This document shows, piece after piece, positions 57,722-64,000 of a DNA stretch of 64,000 bases. The DNA comes from Deferribacteres bacterium (lineage in GTDB: Bacteria > Zhuqueibacterota > Zhuqueibacteria > Zhuqueibacterales > Geothermadaptataceae). A model generated the notes under the pieces. It was not told where the DNA came from, did no database searches, and worked only from the letters and a program-made list of their open reading frames with translations. The DNA is taken from contig JACKDF010000003.1 of the NCBI GenBank assembly GCA_020633655.1, positions 372,001-436,000 on the forward strand. The letters run 5' to 3'. Each line of letters opens with the position of its first letter. The stretch's first letter is position 1. The translations under genes and the position numbers were made by a program.

Positions 57722-60256
57722 TTACTTGGTTAATGTCATTTTCTGCTGTAGTACGTGATTTCCTGCAATACACTTGTAAACATAGACTCCTGAAGGCATT
57801 TGCAGACCGGCATCGTTGCGACCATCCCATGTCACAGCATGGTAACCCGGCGCGTAATTTTGTTCAGCAAGCATGCGGATTTTCCTTCCCAAAACATCAT
57901 AGACATATAGGCTGACAAAGGATTTGTCATGAATGCCAAACACAATGCGAGTTGAGGGATTGAAGGGATTCGGATAATTTTGATTCAAAACGAATCGGTC
58001 CGGTACTTCAGCAGCACCTTCATTTACACTGGATGTGGAGGTGTTAACAACCCCTGACCTGGTCACATTGCCCGCATCATCGAGAAGTTCAACGACATAA
58101 TAGTTTAAATTTGTGCCTGTTGCATCTAACCAGCTAGCTGTATTTACAGTTGCAACCAAATTTTCGGGAAGTGGACTAAAATTCAGTGCATTTCCACGAT
58201 AAATACGTGCAGCGGCAAAATCTGGTGTATTTTCCATAGCCCAGGCAATGCGTACACCACCGCCTTCTAATCTGGCACTTAAGCCTGCAAATTGGGGAAA
58301 GATATTATCTACCGAATAACCGCTATCCGGTAGACTGTACCAGATATTTTTAGACCAATTTGACTGCGCTGATACGCGAAAATAGGCCCAGGCGGTGCCG
58401 AATTCAGTTGAATCGTGTAGAGTAGGGGCTACAAATGAATAATACGGTTCTCGCACTGCAGGGATAGTAACAATATAATCCCAAATCCATTTTCCCTCAT
58501 CAACGAAAACACGGTCACCTGCACTCATCCCTTTCGCCAGTGCGGTTTGTAAATTCGCAACACGTGGAATCTGCTGCCCATTGTACTCGATAAAATTTTC
58601 TGACGAATCATCAGGAAGTTGTGGCCCACGACGCCAGACATGGTACTGCCCAATTTCCTCACCCCAGGTATTCCCATACTCATCGACCCAATCGCCAGAA
58701 CTGGCACGAAATACGACGCGTACCTGTTTTCCCTGGTCTGCAGGGATGTCCTGAATAGAGAGTATTTTCGGTTCAGCAGGCGGCATTTCACGTCGAACGA
58801 GTACAAATTGAATGGTATCTGTTCCTGCATTTACGAATCGACTTGGATCACCTTCTACCATTAAATCACCTGGCAATGACCATTGATCCAGCCACACTTC
58901 CCACGGATTCGCTTGCGAACTTACAGGAATCGAGAAAAAGCCGCCACCATCGCTCCAGCCTTGTGACCAGCCTCCCTGAGAAGATTTTGCTTCAAGCCGT
59001 GCACAAACAAAAGGCCCTTCATCGCGAATCCAGACTTGTCCCGCAACAAAAGAATCGAGTTCGAGCAATCTGAAATTCACATGGACAGTATCGTGTTCAC
59101 CAACGTAGATGTATTGTGGTTCATTTTGTAAAAAATGACCATTCAAATTATCAACATTTACACCATAATTGCCCGGCAAAACATCGATTGCATAATCGCC
59201 ATTTTCTGTTCTGGTGTATAATTCACCCCCCTGCCCTGCTTCATTCCACATGTAAACTTCCAACTCAAGTGGATTACCAAAGAAATCGACAAGCACATTT
59301 CCATTCATATCCGTAACAGTCCCGACGACTTGAGAATTCGATGGAATGTATTGGAAATTCACATCTGAAGGAGCGTATTGAGCATCGAATTCGATGGGAC
59401 CAGGAGCGACATAACCGGAAAGAATGCCTAACTCATCAAATGTGGATACTACCCACTGTTGCATGGTCGAATTTTCCGGGAACGGCACTGAAAAATTACC
59501 GCTTGCATCGGTAAGCGTAGCAAAAAAAGCATCATCTTTATCATCCCCTGCATAAGGATCACCGTTATTCATACACCAGGGGATATCAGAACCATCATCC
59601 TGTTGAACTGCAAAAATACTGGAAGCTTTTTTTGCGATATAATTTTCAAATTCTTTACTATCATCCCGTACAATACCTTTTTTAAGGCTTGGCAATGAAG
59701 CCTGTGCAGTTCCGTTGTTTGTATTATTTGCGTCGTCATAATACATCGGATGCACAAAAACAAACAAATTTTCCTGATTCGCAGGCACAGTAACCGCACC
59801 GCTCACAACCCAATTTGAAGCACGATGTTCCTGCATTAAAAGCGCTGATGCAACGGCGCCACTTTCCTGCTTTGCCATCAAAATAAATTGAGCGGGCGCA
59901 ATTTCAAAAAATTTATCGATTGGAATAATCACTTTCCCATCGCGGACACCATCTGCATCATTGAAGCCACCATCGACGAAAAAGTCCTCCCTGCTCTGGG
60001 AATGAAAGAGCATATAGTCCGTTGTTGTAACAACACCATCTGCATCAATATCAAGATATACGGCTACAGAAAAAGCCGTATCACTTCCTGCGAATGTGTA
60101 CGTTAAGGCAAGGGAATCCCCCACAAACGCCTGATATGTTGACTGCCCGTTGATCGTAAGCGTCTGGGAATTGGCCACTGAAGAAAAGCTAAAAATCAAT
60201 AGTAGGATAAGTAACCACCTGCTAAAACCTGTTTTGTTTTGTGTAAAATTGTTCAT
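57722..60256 (-). CDS. Large secreted protein with sorting tail
   Basis: 844 residues from ATG 60256, preceded by AAGGAG; the frame extends to 60298. Signal peptide (WLLILLLIFSFSSVANS). A first domain of EF-hand-like dimension (LDIDADGVVTTTDYML) follows, then carboxypeptidase-regulatory-like sandwiches (GTVTDMNGNVLVDFFGNPLELEVY, AGQVWIRDEGPFVCARLEA), FN3-like repeats, and a C-terminal type A module with NQNYPNPFNPSTRIVFG, LYVYDVLGRKIR and SGVYVYKCIAGN. Likely a surface or extracellular protein; no catalytic motif. AGGAG-led start supports expression. Confidence 0.75.
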   Translation of the reverse strand: MNNFTQNKTGFSRWLLILLLIFSFSSVANSQTLTINGQSTYQAFVGDSLALTYTFAGSDTAFSVAVYLDIDADGVVTTTDYMLFHSQSREDFFVDGGFNDADGVRDGKVIIPIDKFFEIAPAQFILMAKQESGAVASALLMQEHRASNWVVSGAVTVPANQENLFVFVHPMYYDDANNTNNGTAQASLPSLKKGIVRDDSKEFENYIAKKASSIFAVQQDDGSDIPWCMNNGDPYAGDDKDDAFFATLTDASGNFSVPFPENSTMQQWVVSTFDELGILSGYVAPGPIEFDAQYAPSDVNFQYIPSNSQVVGTVTDMNGNVLVDFFGNPLELEVYMWNEAGQGGELYTRTENGDYAIDVLPGNYGVNVDNLNGHFLQNEPQYIYVGEHDTVHVNFRLLELDSFVAGQVWIRDEGPFVCARLEAKSSQGGWSQGWSDGGGFFSIPVSSQANPWEVWLDQWSLPGDLMVEGDPSRFVNAGTDTIQFVLVRREMPPAEPKILSIQDIPADQGKQVRVVFRASSGDWVDEYGNTWGEEIGQYHVWRRGPQLPDDSSENFIEYNGQQIPRVANLQTALAKGMSAGDRVFVDEGKWIWDYIVTIPAVREPYYSFVAPTLHDSTEFGTAWAYFRVSAQSNWSKNIWYSLPDSGYSVDNIFPQFAGLSARLEGGGVRIAWAMENTPDFAAARIYRGNALNFSPLPENLVATVNTASWLDATGTNLNYYVVELLDDAGNVTRSGVVNTSTSSVNEGAAEVPDRFVLNQNYPNPFNPSTRIVFGIHDKSFVSLYVYDVLGRKIRMLAEQNYAPGYHAVTWDGRNDAGLQMPSGVYVYKCIAGNHVLQQKMTLTK

Positions 60257-60706
60257 GCATGTCTCCTTCTTTCGATACGATTCAATGCTTTTTGCCATTG
60301 AATTAATTAAATGGCATCACATCAATAAAATATCGAACTGAAAAGGAGAATTCTGTATTGAACAGATATGATTTTTTGGAGATAAATCATGCGGATGAAG
60401 CTGAAATCTTGCGAAAAGAAACGCAAATCTAACCTTCATTCCATGGACTGTGGATTACTTCCGGAACATTTAAATCAGCACCCAAAAACCAGGAAAGGTG
60501 TGGAGTGAAGAGCACATGCCGATGTACTTTTGCAAATTAAAAGCAGTATAGCAATTTTATTGTATGTGCCGAGCCAATTGAAGAGGGGATAAACCGGACG
60601 TTGAGTCTGTCGAAACGCCCAGTTCCACGCTTAAATTCGAGCCCTTCAACAAGCTCAGTGTCCGAATTTACATGTTATTCGACAGCCACGCCAGAGTTTC
60701 AAAACG
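60257..60706. other. 450-bp intergenic region with a REP-like element
   Basis: Between the start of the large secreted protein and the end of the DMT/DUF606 gene. It holds the secreted protein's promoter, and an imperfect inverted repeat at 60595-60664 (see separate entry). No other gene or RNA is recognised. Confidence 0.5.
60595..60664. repeat. REP-like imperfect inverted repeat, about 70 bp
   Basis: The arms start and end with CGGAC and GTCCG. Left arm CGGACGTTGAGTCTGTCGAA is the near-reverse complement of the right arm, which carries TTCAACAAGCTCAGTG. This sequence type (CTTCGACAAGCTCAG) is widely dispersed in bacterial genomes. Only one copy is in the window, so element status is a guess. 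Confidence 0.5.
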
Positions 60707-61147
60707 TTATAAAACCGAAAAAATAGCCCCAAAAACAACCAGTATCGCACCGAGAAATTTCTTCAGGGTAATTGGATCTTTTGGTGTACCCAGAAAACCA
60801 AAATGGCTGACAAAAATTGCCGTTAATATTTGTCCGCTTATGGTTAAAATGAAAAACTTACGCACACCAACTTTGGGGATGAGAAATGTTGTACCTAAAA
60901 TCATCACTGCACTAAAGATGCCGGTGCAATACAGCCACCACGGAACATCTTTTATCTTTTTTACCGTTGCCGGGTCACCCCAAACGCCATAGATGAGAAA
61001 CGAAGCCAACAGCGCGACAATAAAAAAAGTAATATTTGCTGTTATCGGTGAACCGAGATGGCGGGAAACAGCGCTGTTCATTGGCAAATAAATCGAAAGC
61101 ATTGCCCCCATTAACAGTGAAAAAAGAACAAAAAAAGTGGTTTGCAT
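60707..61147 (-). CDS. DMT superfamily/DUF606 (YdcZ-like) membrane protein
   Basis: 146 residues from ATG 61147, preceded by GGAAG at seven bases; an ATG at 61153 is too close. Five hydrophobic segments fill the length, with LPMNSAVSRHLGSPITANITFF at the start and KFLGAILVVFGAIFSVL at the end, as in the DUF606/YdcZ family of short DMT transporters. Substrate unknown. Monocistronic. Confidence 0.8.
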   Translation of the reverse strand: MQTTFFVLFSLLMGAMLSIYLPMNSAVSRHLGSPITANITFFIVALLASFLIYGVWGDPATVKKIKDVPWWLYCTGIFSAVMILGTTFLIPKVGVRKFFILTISGQILTAIFVSHFGFLGTPKDPITLKKFLGAILVVFGAIFSVL

Positions 61148-61462
61148 GGCCATTCTTCCATCGTATAATGTTCATGTTTCGATTACAAATACTGGAGAGA
61201 AAATGTGTACTTTTTCAGAAAACGGATACTGCCCGAATTAATTTCACCTTTAAAATTGTGGAATTTTCAAACTTTCCATTTGTCCAAATTTAACAATCGT
61301 TCTGTAGACTCCAAGCGGAACAAAAATTTAGTGAGAAAAATGACTATTCGGTGGGGAAATTGATAATTCAAACTTGAAATGCAGGATTTTTCGAAAACAG
61401 CGGGAATAAAGCAGTCCATCTTCCCTAGTCAGATGGACTGCTGAAATTAGATTACGAAAGGT
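61148..61462. other. 315-bp intergenic region with terminator
   Basis: Between the DMT/DUF606 gene start and the stop of the LamG protein gene. It holds the terminator at 61404-61442 and presumably the promoter of the DUF606 gene. Nothing else is recognised. Confidence 0.5.
61404..61442 (-). terminator. Rho-independent terminator of the LamG protein gene
   Basis: A perfect 12-bp stem (AGCAGTCCATCT 61410-61421 with AGATGGACTGCT 61431-61442), followed on the minus strand by TTTATTCC. It lies 20 nt past the stop at 61463. Confidence 0.8.
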
Positions 61463-64000
61463 TTAGCGAACTAATATCATCTTTTTGGTCGCGGTAAAAC
61501 GACCTGCTTGAATCCTGTACAGATAAATGCCGCTTGTAACCGGGTGTCCGATTTGACTACGGCCATCCCAAACGACTCTGTATGTTCCAGGTTCACGTTT
61601 CTCATTGATTAATTGTCGAACGACACGGCCAATTGCATCATAAATCGTAATAGTGACATGCTCTTTCTGCGGAATCGAATAGAATAAGGTGGTAGTCGGA
61701 TTAAACGGATTGGGATAATTTTGTGACAAGGAATAATCCGTCGGTACTGCCTCTGCCACATGCACACTTGTTGGATAATTTTCACCGGTCGCCAAATAAG
61801 TGATTTCGTCGTCACTCAATGCACGATCAAAAACATAAATATTATCGATGCATCCTTTAAAGAATGTACTCAGGCTATAGCCCATCGTCACGATATCACC
61901 TGGTTTAACATTGCCGGTGAGAGGGTGTGTATCTTTTAAAACACCATTTAAATACACGCGCGCTTCGGCTCCGTCATAAACACCAATAACATTCATCCAC
62001 TCGTCTTTCACGAGCTCAGCACCGGGAATCCCCGGTCTTTCGGCGCCATTAAACGTTGTGACCTTGAAGCGGAGCTCATTATTCCCTCTGTCTTCGTAAA
62101 TCACATAATTATCCGTTTCGGAATCGAAAATAGGACCAAATGATCCAGGTAAATCAGGTGGAAGAATAGCGAGTTTTACCCAGAGAGAAACCGAGACAGC
62201 GTTGCTATCAATATTCAAAATGGAATTCGTAATCTCCACCTGGTCATCGACACCATCGAAGCTGAGAGCGTTACCAAACACACCGTCAACCCACTGTGGA
62301 CCGTTTTGAAGAATGCCATTATTGCCGTTGCCGGTAACATCGGCGGCAAGCGTATCCATCCCCTCATCGAGGGGCCAGTAACTGATCAAACTACCCAGGT
62401 AAGGATAAAACTGGAATAGTGCTTTTGTATCACTTGCAATCGTGTTTGGAACAGTTGCAAGGTCGGTGATATTATTTACTGTAAGTGTAAAATCGGTTTC
62501 TGGAGTAAGTCCGGTAACAGAGAGTAAGACGTTTGCTTTCTGAGCGGAAATTTTCGCAGCATTGATGACAGCTCCGTTATCGATTGCATAATTCGAAATA
62601 CTCTCTGCGAGTACGCTATCCACTGGTTCGGAAAAATTGACCAACACTTTTTCCGGTTCGCCTGTTGTAGACACTTTCACAAGCGCAGGTGGTGTGTTAT
62701 CTGCACCAGTGGTGGCGATGACTTCATTGCTGAAATAGTCGCTTTCAACACCATTGGCATCAATCGCTTTGATTCGGTAATAAAAATCATCCAGTTCCTG
62801 GCCTGCAATGTCCGTATAAGCTGTCGTGTCCCCGACGGTCGCAATTAGTGTCGTTGCTGCGGCCGTTGTATCCCGATAAATGTGGTAGCCGGAGACGCCA
62901 GATACGGGATCAGGCATGTATTCCCATGAAAGGGAAACTGTGCTTTCTTCTACCTTATCCAGGGAAAGAACCGGTGTGGGTGTTCCGGAATACAGATAAA
63001 CTACTTCCTGAGCGTTCAACGCACGATCAAAGATTTGTATATGATCGATTCCACCACTAAAATAGGTTGTTCCAGTTCTGCCAAGGAAGATATCACCGGA
63101 ATTGGTTTTAATATTTCCCGTAAGTGGAAGAGTATCTTGCAGCTTGCCATTCAGATATATTTTTGCAGCAACGCCATCATAAACACCCGCAATATGCAGC
63201 CATTCGCCCGTCGTCAGAGCATCGGCGGGAATACCCGGTCGCTGTGCACCAGTAACGGTCGTGACTTTGAACCGCAACTCATTGTTTCCTCTGTCCATGT
63301 AAATCACGTAATTATCGGTATCTGAATCATAGATTGGGCCGTATGGACCAGGCAAGTCCGCTGGTAAATAGTCGAGCTTTGCCCAAACAGAGAGGGTCAC
63401 TGCATTCGTATCAATATTCAAGCTCGTTGTACTTGGAATCAAAACGTAATCATCAACACCATCGAAAAGGAGACCATTACCAAATTTCGAATCTGCCCAA
63501 ACAGTCCCATTTTTTAGTGTACCATTGTTACTATTTGCTGTTGCATCGTAGGCAGTCGTATCTGCTCCTTCATCGAGGGACCAATAGCTAACCAGGTTTT
63601 CAGGAGTTCTCTTATTCGAAAAATGAATCTGTGTACCCTGTTCAATAACATTCGGTTCTTCTGCCTGGTCTTCGATATTCGATACAGTGATGGTATAAGC
63701 AACATCCTCCAGCAAAGGCGAGGTTGTTAAAATAACCGCTGATCTATCCGCAGTTATTTTTGCATCCATTATCGTTACACCATTATCAATGGCATAGTTA
63801 GAAATGGTTTCTGCGGAAAATACACTCACTTTTTCATTGAAATGAACATAGACCGTTTGATCTGAGCCAACAGAAGCAACATTATCGATTTCCGGCGCAA
63901 TCGTATCGATGAACTGCTTTTTAGCGGAGGAAAATAAAAAATTGATTTCCTCCTCTGTCAAAGCTCTATCGAAAACAAAAACATTGTCCATTCGACCTTC
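61463..64000 (-). CDS. LamG-repeat secreted protein with sorting tail, 5' end outside window
   Basis: The frame stays open to base 64000 (the first Met seen at 63991 is inside a LamG end, EGRMDNVFVFDRAL), so the start is missing; at least 845 residues are present. Order: end of a LamG domain, SbsA-like Ig domain (about 30-127), LamG (133-336), FN3-like (340-430), second Ig domain (434-530), LamG (534-736), then a type A sorting module with NYPNPFNPTTTLFYSI and VTSGIYLYRIQAGRF. The repeated LamG and Ig units are clear paralogues. Likely a carbohydrate-binding surface protein, inferred from domain types. Upstream residues may add more LamG. Confidence 0.85.
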   Translation of the reverse strand, partial: EGRMDNVFVFDRALTEEEINFLFSSAKKQFIDTIAPEIDNVASVGSDQTVYVHFNEKVSVFSAETISNYAIDNGVTIMDAKITADRSAVILTTSPLLEDVAYTITVSNIEDQAEEPNVIEQGTQIHFSNKRTPENLVSYWSLDEGADTTAYDATANSNNGTLKNGTVWADSKFGNGLLFDGVDDYVLIPSTTSLNIDTNAVTLSVWAKLDYLPADLPGPYGPIYDSDTDNYVIYMDRGNNELRFKVTTVTGAQRPGIPADALTTGEWLHIAGVYDGVAAKIYLNGKLQDTLPLTGNIKTNSGDIFLGRTGTTYFSGGIDHIQIFDRALNAQEVVYLYSGTPTPVLSLDKVEESTVSLSWEYMPDPVSGVSGYHIYRDTTAAATTLIATVGDTTAYTDIAGQELDDFYYRIKAIDANGVESDYFSNEVIATTGADNTPPALVKVSTTGEPEKVLVNFSEPVDSVLAESISNYAIDNGAVINAAKISAQKANVLLSVTGLTPETDFTLTVNNITDLATVPNTIASDTKALFQFYPYLGSLISYWPLDEGMDTLAADVTGNGNNGILQNGPQWVDGVFGNALSFDGVDDQVEITNSILNIDSNAVSVSLWVKLAILPPDLPGSFGPIFDSETDNYVIYEDRGNNELRFKVTTFNGAERPGIPGAELVKDEWMNVIGVYDGAEARVYLNGVLKDTHPLTGNVKPGDIVTMGYSLSTFFKGCIDNIYVFDRALSDDEITYLATGENYPTSVHVAEAVPTDYSLSQNYPNPFNPTTTLFYSIPQKEHVTITIYDAIGRVVRQLINEKREPGTYRVVWDGRSQIGHPVTSGIYLYRIQAGRFTATKKMILVR
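61784..62392 (-). repeat. LamG-encoding internal repeat, copy 2
   Basis: Codes for the third LamG unit (residues 534-736 counted from the first visible Met). Shares LDEG, DSETDNYVIY, DRGNNELRFKVTT and FDRAL with copy 1 and is clearly similar at the DNA level too. Confidence 0.7.
62984..63595 (-). repeat. LamG-encoding internal repeat, copy 1
   Basis: Codes for the second LamG unit (residues 133-336 from the first visible Met). The same blocks occur (DSDTDNYVIY, DRGNNELRFKVTT, FDRAL) as in 61784-62392, about 610 bp each. Confidence 0.7.

Noticed and set aside
1..64000. tRNA, rRNA, CRISPR, prophage and IS elements
   Set aside because: No conserved RNA stretch, spaced repeats, integrase or transposase could be recognised by eye; a computed scan could still reveal a tRNA.

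Overview
The window looks like a chromosomal segment of a free-living Gram-negative bacterium of the FCB group, most likely an uncultured Calditrichota/KSB1-like lineage. The reasons are: secreted proteins ending in NYPNPFNP-type sorting tails, a PorV-like outer-membrane protein of the type IX secretion (T9SS) family, Omp85-like barrels, and a 31-residue basic COX24-type protein of the kind known from Bacteroidota relatives. Base composition looks moderately AT-rich by eye. GTG and TTG starts are frequent and often decided by a clear Shine-Dalgarno. I see no rRNA, tRNA, CRISPR array, prophage or insertion sequence. This is core and lineage-specific chromosome, not an island.

Layout. 1-7.5 kb (minus): a partial response regulator, then sppA-hup-COX24-like, a secreted metalloprotease, der and a DUF512 radical SAM gene. 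7.6-13.7 kb: an M64 peptidase (minus), then a divergent histidine-degradation module (MarR-GNAT regulator, hutH, hutU) closed by a strong terminator. 13.7-18.1 kb (minus): an uncharacterised acidic-tailed protein coupled to a rhomboid protease, and an M23 endopeptidase. 18.1-22.0 kb: a small polysaccharide cluster (flippase, glucuronyl C5-epimerase-like protein, GT4). 22.2-28.7 kb: a sigma-54 activator, an ECF-type ATPase, a dGTPase-like HD protein, a receiver, and the compact run SSS transporter-radC-CMD-nitroreductase. 30.7-36.5 kb: a histidine-kinase-like stub, then an operon with a protease/TolB-propeller/Omp85-barrel fusion, a BamB-like lipoprotein and a PEGA protein. 36.7-39.5 kb (plus): diguanylate cyclase coupled to an S41 protease. 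39.6-51.8 kb (minus): HypE-C-like protein, AgmX/TonB-like protein, an RmlD-like reductase, two tandem DUF5683-like proteins, a second protease/propeller/barrel fusion, an M6-like pseudoprotease with VCBS repeats, and PorV. 52.2-55.1 kb: efp-accB-accC-gcvH. 55.4-64.0 kb: three secreted sorting-tail proteins, a YprB-like exonuclease and a small DMT/DUF606 transporter.

Common theme. Much of the window builds or uses the cell envelope: at least five secreted or surface metalloprotease-type proteins, two large OM barrel fusions, a T9SS PorV-like protein and several substrates with sorting tails. The most unusual items are the two protease-propeller-barrel fusions (one with a BamB-like partner), the M6 domain that has lost its HExxH, and the rhomboid-coupled acidic protein.
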